Shown: positions 43,620 to 52,214 of the stretch, piece after piece
Position numbering within the stretch: position 1 is the stretch's first letter
How the letters are laid out: the number at the start of each line of letters is the position of its first letter
Assembly: GCA_902606175.1 (NCBI GenBank)
Contig: CACLEZ010000002.1
Coordinates: forward strand, 62,001 to 126,000
Reading direction: 5' to 3'
Length of the DNA stretch: 64,000 nt
Origin: an uncultured SAR86 cluster bacterium
GTDB lineage: Bacteria > Pseudomonadota > Gammaproteobacteria > Magnimaribacterales > Magnimaribacteraceae
The notes under the pieces: model-generated
Seen by the model: the letters and a program-made list of their open reading frames with translations, nothing else
What the model was told of the DNA's origin: nothing
The model's database searches: none
Position numbers and translations under genes: made by a program

Positions 43620-44290
43620 TTTCTTGGACCAAATATACCTGTACCTACTCTTACCATTGTAGCTCCTTCCTGAATAGCTGCAGCATAATCTGATGACATT
43701 CCCATTGATAGGGTATCAAAGCTATTTCCTTTTTCATTTAATGCTAAAAATATATTCTTCACCATTCCAAAAACCTCTTTCTGCTCTCCTAGATTTTCCC
43801 TTGGTTTAGGTATTACCATCAATCCTCTTACTTTTAGATTTTCTAAAGTTTTAGTTTGGTCGATAAAACTATCAATCTCTTTTAAATCTAAACCAGACTT
43901 ACTTTCCTCATTATCTATATTTATTTGGAGGCACACATTTAGAAAACCTCTTGATTTAGGTCGAGCATTATTAAGTTTCATAGCCACTTTTACACTGTCT
44001 ACAGTATGTACCCAGTCAAAAATTTCAGCTATTCTTTTTGCTTTTCTTGACTGAATAGATCCTATGTAATGCCAGACTAAATCTTTTGATAAATTTTCAA
44101 TTTTCTCTTCAGCCTCTTGAAGATAATTTTCACCAAAATGTGTTAAACCACTTTCATAAGCCTCTTTTATACTTTCGATCGTCTGTGCTTTACTTGCACC
44201 TATCAAGATTACTTCATCGGTCTTTCTGCCAGAAAGCTTACAATTTTCTTCAATATCTTGGTTAATCTTGTGTAAGTTGCTGGAGATCAC
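43616..44290 (-). CDS. yggS: PLP homeostasis protein YggS
   Basis: A 224-residue single-domain TIM barrel that binds pyridoxal phosphate. The PLP Lys is in VILIGASKAQ (where most have VAVSK). HFGENYLQEAEEK, WHYIGSIQSRKAK and LSMGMSSDYAAAIQEGATMVRVGTGIFG (split here for reading) are all family features. It buffers PLP rather than catalysing a reaction. argS ends three bases upstream. Confidence 0.93.
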   Translation of the reverse strand: MISSNLHKINQDIEENCKLSGRKTDEVILIGASKAQTIESIKEAYESGLTHFGENYLQEAEEKIENLSKDLVWHYIGSIQSRKAKRIAEIFDWVHTVDSVKVAMKLNNARPKSRGFLNVCLQINIDNEESKSGLDLKEIDSFIDQTKTLENLKVRGLMVIPKPRENLGEQKEVFGMVKNIFLALNEKGNSFDTLSMGMSSDYAAAIQEGATMVRVGTGIFGPRK

Positions 44291-44293
44291 TTT

Positions 44294-46039
44294 CTACATT
44301 TCATGAGGAGCGTTTATTCCCAGAACAGTTAGTCCATTATAAATAACTTGCTTTACTCCACTCAGCAAGAACAATCTAGAGTTCATAAGCTTCTGGTCTT
44401 CAACTATAAATTTTTCGGTATTGTAGTAACTATGAAAAATACTAGCCAAGTCTTTTAAGTAATAGCAAATTAAATGAGGCTCACTTGCTAGAGCTGCTCT
44501 TTCAATTAGAGGGGGGTACTGTTTAAGAATTTTCTGTATTTCTATCTCTTTGTTGGAATCTAATAATCCAAGTTCTGATGTGTTCAATTCTTCTTCTCTA
44601 GCATTGGACTTACGTAAAACACTACATATGCGAGCATGTGCGTATTGGATATAGTACAGAGGATTATCTTTAGACTGCTCTTTCGCGAGGTCTAAATCAA
44701 AGTCTAAATGTTGATCAGCTTTTCTATTAATATAAAAAAATCTTGCTGCTTCTGATGTAACCTCTTCTATGAGTTCTTTAAGTGTAATAAATTCCCCACT
44801 TCTAGTAGACATGGTCACTTTTTTTCCTGCCCTAATTAAATTAGCAAATTGAATAAAGACTACTTCAAGCTTTTCTACATTCTTTTTACTTGCTTCCATC
44901 GCAGCCTTTACTCTTGGAAGGTAGCCGTGATGATCTGAACCCCAAATATTGATTATCCTATCGTATCCGCGATCATATTTATCTAAGTGATAGGCAACAT
45001 CAGAGGCAAAATAAGTAAATTCACCATTGCCTCTTTTTAAAACTCTGTCTTTATCATCTCCAAGTTCTGAAGATTTAAACCAAATAGCACCTTCTTTTTC
45101 GTATACAAAACCTTTAGATGAAAGTTTTTCAATAGATTGATCAACTTTGCTTAGTTCATGCGGTTCACTTTTATAAAGTGCAGATTCTGAAAACCAGTGA
45201 TTATGATCGACGCCGAATTCTAATAGATCTTCTTTTATTAACTCTAATATTTCTCTGAGAGCAAAATCTCTCACATAAGAGAATTCATCACTTAGCTTAG
45301 ATTTGATGCTGTCGATGACCTCGTCAGTATGTTTTTCAGCTTCTTCGTTCTCATTTTCTAGGAGACTTTTGATCTCCTCATCATTTTCATACAGCTCATC
45401 AGACCTGAATTTCTTTAAATTTTGTGCAATGGCAATAAGATAATCGCCTTGATAACCGTTATTTAACATTTTTATGTTCTTATCAAATATCTGTGCATAT
45501 CTAATCCATAAGCTCACGGAAAGAATATTCATTTGTCTCCCAAAGTCATTTACATAATATTCTTCATCTACTTCAAATCCTGCTTCTTTCAGAAGCCTCG
45601 ATAATACAGATCCAAAAACTGCACCTCTTCCATGTCCTACATGTAAAGGACCTGTTGGATTGCTTGAGACATATTCAATGAGAACTTTTTGATTATTCGA
45701 TTCAAACTTTCCAAAATTATTTTTTTGAATAGAGATATCTTTTAAAATTGCACCATGCGACTCTTTAGATAAGAAAAAGTTAATAAAACCAGGGCCTGCA
45801 ACATCAACTTTTACTATTTCCTTATCAGTTATAAATTTGCCTTTAATTTCTTCTGCAATCTGTTGAGGATTTCTTTTTAGGGGCTTGGCTAGGACTAAAG
45901 CTATGTTACTGGCGAGATCACCATATTCCTTTTCTTTATTATCTTGGATGCTTATTTCAAATTCATTGTGAATAGATTCTGAACTGCCATACAAATCTAC
46001 AATAATGTTGTGCAAGCTTTCCTTAATTTTTTCTTTCAT
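44294..46039 (-). CDS. argS: Arginyl-tRNA synthetase ArgS
   Basis: A 581-residue class I synthetase. The HIGH-type motif is in NPTGPLHVGHGRG, and the KMSKS equivalent is degenerate (GKKVTMSTRSGE), normal for ArgRS. The N-terminal Add1 domain spans about residues 1-110 and the anticodon-binding DALR domain the last 120, with YYNTEKFIV. It lies eight bases from efp, between it and yggS. Confidence 0.97.
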   Translation of the reverse strand: MKEKIKESLHNIIVDLYGSSESIHNEFEISIQDNKEKEYGDLASNIALVLAKPLKRNPQQIAEEIKGKFITDKEIVKVDVAGPGFINFFLSKESHGAILKDISIQKNNFGKFESNNQKVLIEYVSSNPTGPLHVGHGRGAVFGSVLSRLLKEAGFEVDEEYYVNDFGRQMNILSVSLWIRYAQIFDKNIKMLNNGYQGDYLIAIAQNLKKFRSDELYENDEEIKSLLENENEEAEKHTDEVIDSIKSKLSDEFSYVRDFALREILELIKEDLLEFGVDHNHWFSESALYKSEPHELSKVDQSIEKLSSKGFVYEKEGAIWFKSSELGDDKDRVLKRGNGEFTYFASDVAYHLDKYDRGYDRIINIWGSDHHGYLPRVKAAMEASKKNVEKLEVVFIQFANLIRAGKKVTMSTRSGEFITLKELIEEVTSEAARFFYINRKADQHLDFDLDLAKEQSKDNPLYYIQYAHARICSVLRKSNAREEELNTSELGLLDSNKEIEIQKILKQYPPLIERAALASEPHLICYYLKDLASIFHSYYNTEKFIVEDQKLMNSRLFLLSGVKQVIYNGLTVLGINAPHEM

Positions 46040-46047
46040 GGGACAGT

Positions 46048-46611
46048 TTATTTTCGACCTTGATACTCTCCATTTCTCGTATCAATTGTGACGAGTTCAC
46101 CCTCTGATACAAATAAAGGTACTTTTATTATTGCTCCAGTTGAAAGAGTTGCTGGTTTTGAGCCTCCTGTCGCAGTATCCCCTTTTACACCAGGATCAGT
46201 TTGTATAATCTCAAGATCTACGAAAGTAGGTGCAACTACAGATATTGGTTTTTCATTCCAGAGAAGTATTTTACAAATATCCTCTTCGGTAACCCATTTC
46301 TCGAGTTCAGAAACTATATTTAGAGCTACTGGAATTTGTTCATAAGTGTCGGGATGCATAAAAAACCACGCACTTCCATCGCTGTATAGGAATTGCATGT
46401 CTAATTCTTCAATATCTGCTGCTTCTAGAGATTCCCCAACTTTACACGTTTTTTCTCCGACCCTTCCTGTAAGGTAGTTTCTAAACTTAATCTTACTGAA
46501 AGCTTGCCCCTTACCAGGCTTATTAAATTCTTCTTCAATAATCACGCAAGGGTCGTTATCAATTATTATTTTTAAACCAACTTTGAAGTCACTAGTAGAA
46601 TACGATACCAA
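46048..46611 (-). CDS. efp: Translation elongation factor P
   Basis: 187 residues in three beta-barrel domains. The loop tip is KPGKGQAF with Lys34, which indicates modification of the beta-lysylation type (EpmA/EpmB) rather than the Arg-rhamnose type. The C-terminal signature region is TDPGVKGDTATGGSKPATL, then TGAIIKVPLFV. It relieves ribosome stalling at polyproline; the TonB encoded at 51.6 kb contains such runs. No epmA or epmB is in the window. Confidence 0.97.
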   Translation of the reverse strand: MVSYSTSDFKVGLKIIIDNDPCVIIEEEFNKPGKGQAFSKIKFRNYLTGRVGEKTCKVGESLEAADIEELDMQFLYSDGSAWFFMHPDTYEQIPVALNIVSELEKWVTEEDICKILLWNEKPISVVAPTFVDLEIIQTDPGVKGDTATGGSKPATLSTGAIIKVPLFVSEGELVTIDTRNGEYQGRK

Positions 46612-46620
46612 GATTTCTTC

Positions 46621-47454
46621 CTATATATTTTTTAAAGAGACTAATTTATTTCCGAATTTTACAAGCTTATTTTCTTTCAAGGAATCTAAATCTATCTTAT
46701 ATGAGTCCTTAAAAATTAGTATTACTGTTGATCCCATTCGGAAATAAGCTAATTCATCTCCTTTTTTAACTTTAGTATCTTCGGGCGGACCTATTTTCCA
46801 CTCTTCCACTAATTCTTTTCTTGAACAATCTTTGTTATCAATCCAAAAGGGCACAATACTCCCTACAACAGAGGCACCCACTGATACCAGAGCGTATTCA
46901 AGGCTGTTTGAGACGATGTGCATCACGGATCTCTCATTTTTTATATAAAGACGTGGAATGGATTCTTGGGCTTTCTTATTGACACTATATAGTGAAGATC
47001 CAAAATGATTAGAATGAATTATCTCCCCATCCCACGGACAATGTATTCTGTGGTAGTCGGTTGGAGCTAGATAAATAGTTATGAAATAGCCCTCTTTATA
47101 TTTATTTTGATAATCTATTCCTACAAGTTCATCTAGTTCATAGTCATGTTTCTTTGCCTGCAAAAGTTTCCCGTCTTCAATAAAGCCATGACTTACAATT
47201 TCACCATCTACAGGAGAGATGAAACTGTTTTCTGATAATTCAATTATCCTCGACTCATTTGCTAATTTCCTAGTAAAAAAATCATTATAAGAACTGTAAC
47301 TATTTATATCTTTAAACATTACTTCTTCAAGGTTTGGTTTATATAGGGCTATAAAAGTTCTTATTAAAAAGTTCTTGATGATTTTTATTTTGCAGTCAGC
47401 CAATGCTCCAGCTATGAGTGTTAGAAAAATATGAGGGATCATCTTTTGCATCAT
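46621..47454 (-). CDS. psd: Phosphatidylserine decarboxylase
   Basis: A 277-residue pyruvoyl enzyme that makes phosphatidylethanolamine. The autoproteolytic site is the GST of FRMGSTVILIF, where Ser becomes the pyruvoyl group. SPVDGEI and YLAPTDYHRIHCPWDGEI carry the catalytic Asp/His elements. It associates with the inner membrane. It overlaps the DUF1295 gene by four bases and lies nine bases before efp. Confidence 0.95.
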   Translation of the reverse strand: MMQKMIPHIFLTLIAGALADCKIKIIKNFLIRTFIALYKPNLEEVMFKDINSYSSYNDFFTRKLANESRIIELSENSFISPVDGEIVSHGFIEDGKLLQAKKHDYELDELVGIDYQNKYKEGYFITIYLAPTDYHRIHCPWDGEIIHSNHFGSSLYSVNKKAQESIPRLYIKNERSVMHIVSNSLEYALVSVGASVVGSIVPFWIDNKDCSRKELVEEWKIGPPEDTKVKKGDELAYFRMGSTVILIFKDSYKIDLDSLKENKLVKFGNKLVSLKNI

Positions 47455-48224
47455 ATAATTTTTTTGAAAGAAAATATTTTAGGCATCTTATTTAGATAAG
47501 AAGAATAATTAGGATATTTCTTTAATAAATTGCTTTCGATCTTAGGCATTAAAATCTTATAAATGATAAAGGTTGCAATTAATAGACCTATAAATGACCA
47601 TTCTGAACCAACACCTCCAAAAGCAAGAACTTGAAGTCCTGTAAGGAAGAAAATAATACCAGTAATATTTGGATGTAGGACATAGGACCTTAGCCCTTTT
47701 GTGAGGTACTTATCTTTTTCCATAGTTTTTATCTCCTTATCAGCAATCAATTCAATAAATAAACCAATTAAACACAAAATTATCCCAATAATGTCTGAGA
47801 AACTAAATTGAGAATACCCTGATAAGTAATTTAAAGAAAAAACAGAGCTGAAGCATATAATTTGAATTGAGGAAACCTTGACGACTTTGGTTAGTAGGGC
47901 TAGATACTTCTTATCAGAAATTTGGCGCCTTATAAATGCAAGAAAGTCTTCCAACAATAGAGATTTTATAGATTTATATGAATAGAAAGATTTCAAGCAC
48001 CATATAACAAGTAAAAAATTAGCCATAAGTTGTCTATTTGAAATTTCTGAAACTTGAAATACTTCTTGAATAAAAAGACCAAATAGACAACTTACGATAA
48101 CAGGTAAGAAAAAGAACTTAAGAATAATTCTAGGACTTTTCTTCTTAATGCTTCTTAAAACTAATCCAATTAATATGATTGAATTGCAAAATAATAAAAT
48201 TATTAAAAATTCAAAATTTGACAT
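47451..48224 (-). CDS. DUF1295 / steroid-5-alpha-reductase-like membrane protein
   Basis: 257 residues with about seven helices. The C-terminal half has IGLFIELIADKEIKTMEKD, then GLRSYVLHPNITG and a final KKYPNYSSYLNKMP. This is the DUF1295 / isoprenylcysteine methyltransferase-like arrangement that binds a nucleotide cofactor at the membrane. Its lipid or isoprenoid substrate is unknown. Coupling to psd hints at membrane-lipid metabolism. It is divergent from the TonB2 operon. Confidence 0.75.
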   Translation of the reverse strand: MSNFEFLIILLFCNSIILIGLVLRSIKKKSPRIILKFFFLPVIVSCLFGLFIQEVFQVSEISNRQLMANFLLVIWCLKSFYSYKSIKSLLLEDFLAFIRRQISDKKYLALLTKVVKVSSIQIICFSSVFSLNYLSGYSQFSFSDIIGIILCLIGLFIELIADKEIKTMEKDKYLTKGLRSYVLHPNITGIIFFLTGLQVLAFGGVGSEWSFIGLLIATFIIYKILMPKIESNLLKKYPNYSSYLNKMPKIFSFKKII

Positions 48225-48259
48225 CTTTTAAATTTTCACAAAGTAACATTTATTTGTCG

Positions 48260-48288
48260 TTGCATTGAATCTTATTTCTCTCTATAGT
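48260..48288 (+). promoter_or_regulatory. Candidate TonB2-operon promoter
   Basis: TTGCAT (48260-48265), a 17-base spacer and TATAGT (48283-48288). The predicted start near 48295 coincides with the first leader hairpin. The -35 match is partial. Confidence 0.45.
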
Positions 48289-48291
48289 TTA

Positions 48292-48438
48292 ACCGTTCGC
48301 TGTGGGGAACGGTGAAGTAATGTGGGGTAAATCCACATATTATGTGGTTTTGTACCAAATATGTACTTGCAAATCTCATTATATTCATCTACTTTGCGAA
48401 TAGATAAGAAATAGGAATTTAGATATTAGGAGATAGCT
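48292..48438 (+). ncRNA. Structured leader of the TonB2 operon
   Basis: The 214-base gap before DUF3450 holds no gene. ACCGTTC (48292-48298) pairs with GAACGGT (48307-48313). Then ATGTGG (48320-48325), CCACAT (48333-48338) and ATGTGG (48342-48347) occur in order. The middle segment can pair with either flank, and the second option is followed by TTTT. Such mutually exclusive hairpins are typical of attenuators. TGTGGGG also repeats 20 bases apart (48301, 48321). I could not match it to a known riboswitch. Confidence 0.45.
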
Positions 48439-49203
48439 ATGTCGCGTCTTTGTAAAATTGTCTTTATGCTGGCTGGAATATCAGTTACCAGTCTAGGATT
48501 TAGTGATCAAATACAACCTCTATTAGATGTAGGGGCTGCCAGACAAGTTGCAGAAAAAACATCTCAATCAAAAATTGATGAAATGGATGAACAAACTTCA
48601 GTGATCGTTAGTGAGTTCAAAACTGTTAGCAAACAAATTGAAGGTTTAAGAGTTTATAACGCTCAAATGAGACAGCAAATCCAACGTCAAGAAGAGCGTT
48701 TAAAAGAGATTGATAGAACTTTAAAAGAAGCACAGGTAATGCAAAGACAAATACCTCCTTTCACTCGCAGGATGTTGGCTGGTGTGGAAACATCTATTGA
48801 GTTAGACCTTCCTTTTCATCTAGCAGAAAGGAAAGAGAGAATAGCCTTTGCTAAAGCCGCCTTAGATAATCCAACTGTTTCTCCTGCTGAAGGATTGAGA
48901 CAAGTTCTAGAGGCATTTAATGTTGAAGCAGAATACGGCAGAAAAATAGACGCATATAAAGACAGCATTGTTATAGATGGAGAATTAATAGAAGGTAATG
49001 TATTAAGAGTCGGAAGACTCGCTATGGTCTTTCAAACCGCTGACGAAACTCAAACTCATGCATGGAATAACTCTTCAAGGGCGTGGGAAGAACTTGATAA
49101 CAGTTATAGGAATCCAACAAGACGAGGTCTAAGGATTGCAAACAAATTAGCAACGGTTGATTTAATGGAACTACCTTTGCCATCAGCAACGGAGGCTAAC
49201 TAA
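48439..49203 (+). CDS. DUF3450 periplasmic coiled-coil protein
   Basis: 254 residues with a signal peptide (about 1-22, ending GFSDQ). Residues about 30-105 form a long coiled coil rich in Gln, Glu and Arg. The C-terminal domain contains VLRVGRLAMVFQTADETQTH. DUF3450 genes stand at the head of TonB2-type operons in Vibrio and related bacteria. TAGGAGA lies seven bases before the ATG. It probably works with the large ExbB-like protein encoded one base downstream, whose periplasmic part looks similar. Confidence 0.88.
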   Translation: MSRLCKIVFMLAGISVTSLGFSDQIQPLLDVGAARQVAEKTSQSKIDEMDEQTSVIVSEFKTVSKQIEGLRVYNAQMRQQIQRQEERLKEIDRTLKEAQVMQRQIPPFTRRMLAGVETSIELDLPFHLAERKERIAFAKAALDNPTVSPAEGLRQVLEAFNVEAEYGRKIDAYKDSIVIDGELIEGNVLRVGRLAMVFQTADETQTHAWNNSSRAWEELDNSYRNPTRRGLRIANKLATVDLMELPLPSATEAN

Positions 49204-49204
49204 A

Positions 49205-50596
49205 ATGAAGAAGATTAAACTTTTTATATTCCTTATAAGCTTCGGGCTATTATCCTCTGTTACTTTTTCTGAAGAAGGTGAAGAAGAGGCTGCTCAGCCG
49301 TCAAATCCCCAAGAATTACTAGAAATAGTAAAACAAGGTCAGTTTGCTGATACTCAAGAACAAAGGGACAGAGAGACAGAGTTTAGAAATGAAAAAAATA
49401 AACAAGCTAAACTACTTTCAGATGCCAAAGATGAGAGAGCAAGATTAGAGAGAGAGGCTGCAAGACTAGAACAACAATTTGAAGCCAATGAGGCTTTATT
49501 AGTTGTGGCAGAAGAGCAATTAAGAGAAAGACTCGGTTCATTAAACGAGATATTTGGTCACTTGGCAGGTAACACTACTGAAGCTAGAAATATCATGGAA
49601 CAGTCAATAACGGCTGCTCAATTTGGTAAAGAAAGAGAAGAATTCATGACTGCTCTAGGATCTAAAATGAATGAGGGCATTAAATTAGCTTCAATTCAAG
49701 AGCTTGAAACGTTGTGGTATGAACTTCAACGAGAAATTAATGCATCTGGTGAGGTTGTCAAATTCAATACCGAAGTTATTACTACCGATGGTAATGTTGA
49801 GAATAGAGATGTAGTAAGAGTTGGTAACTTTAATGTAGTTTCCGATGGTCAGTATCTTACTTACTCTCCTTCAAGAGGTGCTTACTCAGAACTTCCGTCA
49901 CAACCTGCTGGAAGATATACGTCTCAAACCTCAGATATTCTGGATGGGGATTCATTTCCTGTTCAGTTCGCTGTTGATCCTACAGGGCCTCAAGGAGGTT
50001 CCTTACTTGCAAGCTTGATATCCATGCCAAGCACTTGGGGCAAGATGCAAGAAGGTGGTCCAGTGGGCTACATGTTGATGGTAATAGGTCTGCTTGCGAC
50101 ACTACTATTCATATGGAGATTCTATGAATTATGGAACATCAGAGGTGGTGTGATAGCTCAGTCTGGAAATACAATGCTTAGCAATGACAATGCTTTGGGA
50201 AGGATCCTAAAGATTGCCGAAGACGATAAAGAGGCTGATACTGAAACGTTAGAACTAAAGATGGCCGAGCAAATACTTAAAGAACGGCCTACAGTTGAAG
50301 GCTTAAATTGGGTACTGAAGATTGTCTCAGTTGTAGCTCCTTTAATGGGTCTGTTTGGAACAATTATAGGTATGATTGAAACCTTTACGATGATCACATT
50401 ATTTGGTACTGGAGATCCAAAAACAATGGCAAGCGGTATATCTACAGCTCTTGTTACTACTTGGCTTGGTTTGATGGTCGCTATTCCGACTACCTTTATG
50501 TACGCAACAGTAAATAATATTTCTAGAGGAATTTTAGGCACTATTGAAGAGTCAAGTACTGGAATGGCCGCCAAACGTTCAGAGGGGACTAGTTAA
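49205..50596 (+). CDS. Large MotA/TolQ/ExbB protein (TtpC-like)
   Basis: 463 residues with a signal peptide (1-22), a periplasmic coiled coil (about 25-105) and a small domain with DVVRVGNFNVVSDGQYLTY resembling DUF3450. The C-terminal half is a MotA/TolQ/ExbB proton-channel module with three helices, including LKIVSVVAPLMGLFGTIIGM and ISTALVTTWLGLMVAIPTTF. This matches TtpC of the TonB2 system, which is needed besides ExbB2 for energy transfer. The short ExbB follows 19 bases later. Confidence 0.88.
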   Translation: MKKIKLFIFLISFGLLSSVTFSEEGEEEAAQPSNPQELLEIVKQGQFADTQEQRDRETEFRNEKNKQAKLLSDAKDERARLEREAARLEQQFEANEALLVVAEEQLRERLGSLNEIFGHLAGNTTEARNIMEQSITAAQFGKEREEFMTALGSKMNEGIKLASIQELETLWYELQREINASGEVVKFNTEVITTDGNVENRDVVRVGNFNVVSDGQYLTYSPSRGAYSELPSQPAGRYTSQTSDILDGDSFPVQFAVDPTGPQGGSLLASLISMPSTWGKMQEGGPVGYMLMVIGLLATLLFIWRFYELWNIRGGVIAQSGNTMLSNDNALGRILKIAEDDKEADTETLELKMAEQILKERPTVEGLNWVLKIVSVVAPLMGLFGTIIGMIETFTMITLFGTGDPKTMASGISTALVTTWLGLMVAIPTTFMYATVNNISRGILGTIEESSTGMAAKRSEGTS

Positions 50597-50615
50597 AATA
50601 TAAAGAAAGCTAAGG

Positions 50616-51140
50616 ATGCAATTTTTTTATAACTTTTCAGATGCTCTTTTTGCCTTTATGCAAAGAGGTGGAGATGTCCTCTATCTCATAGGACTATTGG
50701 CTTTTGTCATGTGGTTTCTTATTTTTGAAAGAATGTGGTTTTATTTTTATACCCATAAGAACTATGTTGGAGTTTCAATGACAGAATGGGATTCACGACA
50801 AGATAAAAGCTCTTGGAATTCTAAAGCCATAAGAGATATGCTAATTTCAGAGAATGAAATAAGAATTGATAAGAACCTAGGCCTTATCAAGATGTGTGTT
50901 GGAATAGCTCCTTTATTTGGTTTATTCGGAACTATCACCGGAATGATTGAAGTTTTCCACTTACTTGCGGTAACTGGAGGTGGTGATGCTAAGGCTATGG
51001 CCGGAGGAGTATCAAGATCTACAATACCTGCCATGGCAGGTCTAGCAGTTGCTTTAACCGGAACGTTGGCAAATCAATTTCTAGTTAATAGGGCCCAAAA
51101 AGAAAAAGATCTACTGGTTGATCAGTTGGTCGCAGAATAG
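50616..51140 (+). CDS. exbB: ExbB2 proton-channel subunit
   Basis: 174 residues with three membrane helices. The conserved MotA/TolQ/ExbB core is MCVGIAPLFGLFGTITGMIE, followed by GVSRSTIPAMAGLAVALTGT. With ExbD it forms the inner-membrane channel that uses the proton gradient to energise TonB. It is short, as ExbB2 proteins are. exbD starts ten bases after its stop. Confidence 0.92.
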   Translation: MQFFYNFSDALFAFMQRGGDVLYLIGLLAFVMWFLIFERMWFYFYTHKNYVGVSMTEWDSRQDKSSWNSKAIRDMLISENEIRIDKNLGLIKMCVGIAPLFGLFGTITGMIEVFHLLAVTGGGDAKAMAGGVSRSTIPAMAGLAVALTGTLANQFLVNRAQKEKDLLVDQLVAE

Positions 51141-51150
51141 GAATTTAATT

Positions 51151-51561
51151 ATGAGAAGATCACCAATTAGTAGTGCTGTAGCTGAAGAAGAAGATATAAA
51201 TTTAACACCAATGTTGGACGTGGTTTTCATTCTTCTGATTTTCTTTATCGTAACAGCTAATTTTATCAAAGAACCTGGTTTAGAAGTTAACAGGCCAGAT
51301 GCTGAAACTTCCAATATTCAAGAGAACGCAGCCATTCTGATAGCTATAGGCGCTACAAATGATATTTGGATAGATGGTAGAAGGGTAGATGTAAGACAAG
51401 TTAAGGCAAATATTACTAAGCTGTTGGCTGATAACCCTCAAGGCTCAGTTGTTATTCAGGCTGATGAAAAGGCTCAGGCTGATGCAATCATACAAGTTAT
51501 GGATCAGTCTAGAGAAGCTGGAGTGTATGCAATTTCATTAGCATCTGAACCGAAATTTTAA
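51151..51561 (+). CDS. exbD: ExbD2 proton-channel subunit
   Basis: 136 residues from ATG 51151, which is preceded by AGGAA and begins MRRSPISSAVAEEEDINLTP. A longer frame from 51118 would overlap exbB and is not needed. One helix follows (MLDVVFILLIFFIVTANF) with the essential Asp, then a periplasmic ExbD/TolR domain ending ISLASEPKF. It partners ExbB2 and TonB2. Confidence 0.93.
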   Translation: MRRSPISSAVAEEEDINLTPMLDVVFILLIFFIVTANFIKEPGLEVNRPDAETSNIQENAAILIAIGATNDIWIDGRRVDVRQVKANITKLLADNPQGSVVIQADEKAQADAIIQVMDQSREAGVYAISLASEPKF

Positions 51562-51566
51562 ATTCT

Positions 51567-52208
51567 ATGGGATTTTTTGCGGAACAAAATCTTAAAATGC
51601 TTGGGGCCACTTTAAGTGGATCTTTGTTTCTTACAGTTGCCATTTTTTATGCCATGCAATGGTTAATAGATGTTGGTGATGTCGAGCTAAATGATAAGTC
51701 AATAAAAATAGCTGATGTAATGATGCCCGAAAGAGAGCTTGAGCTTATGATGGATATGGAGCGCCCTCAAGAAGAGGAGCCCCCGCCTGAAACAATGCCG
51801 CCTGAATTCGATATGACCCCTCCAGCTGATTTAGACACTTCTGCAGCCAGACCAAACTTAGGTTTCAAAGGAAAGAAGGCAGGGGTATTTGCTGACGGTT
51901 CGTATGTACCAATTTTCCAAGTTCCTCCTGTATATCCTAGAAGAGCCTTGGAGAGAGGTATTGAAGGTTGTGTGATGCTTAAATTTACTGTTACAAAAGT
52001 TGGTTCTACAAAAGAACCTGAAGTTGAATGGTCTGTGCCTCCAGGAATTTTTGATAGAGCTGCAATGAGATCTGCATTAAAGTATAAATATAAACCTCAA
52101 ATAAGAGATGGTGAGGCCATTGAAGTACCAAATGTTAGAACAATTATAGTATTTAAAATTGAAGACCCCAGTAAACCGGCGGATTATGTTCCAGAAGGTT
52201 GTGCATAG
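51567..52208 (+). CDS. tonB: TonB2-type energy transducer
   Basis: 213 residues. A single N-terminal helix (about residues 12-32) is followed by an acidic, Pro-rich spacer with EEEPPPETMPPEFDMTPP, shorter than in classical TonB. The C-terminal domain is PPVYPRRALERGIEGCVMLK to NVRTIIVFKIED. It spans the periplasm to open outer-membrane receptors. It lies five bases after exbD. No TonB-dependent receptor is encoded in this window, so its substrates are unknown. Confidence 0.92.
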   Translation: MGFFAEQNLKMLGATLSGSLFLTVAIFYAMQWLIDVGDVELNDKSIKIADVMMPERELELMMDMERPQEEEPPPETMPPEFDMTPPADLDTSAARPNLGFKGKKAGVFADGSYVPIFQVPPVYPRRALERGIEGCVMLKFTVTKVGSTKEPEVEWSVPPGIFDRAAMRSALKYKYKPQIRDGEAIEVPNVRTIIVFKIEDPSKPADYVPEGCA

Positions 52209-52214
52209 ATTGTT

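Noticed and set aside
48225-48438. Fur box ahead of the TonB2 operon
   Set aside because: No palindrome close to the Fur pattern was found in this spacer, despite the expected link to iron uptake.
50158-50574. 138-codon open frame antisense to the TtpC-like gene
   Set aside because: It mirrors a conserved transmembrane coding region, has no ribosome site and its product has no recognisable features.
51118-51150. Longer exbD start overlapping exbB
   Set aside because: ATG 51151 has a ribosome site and gives the normal ExbD N-terminus.
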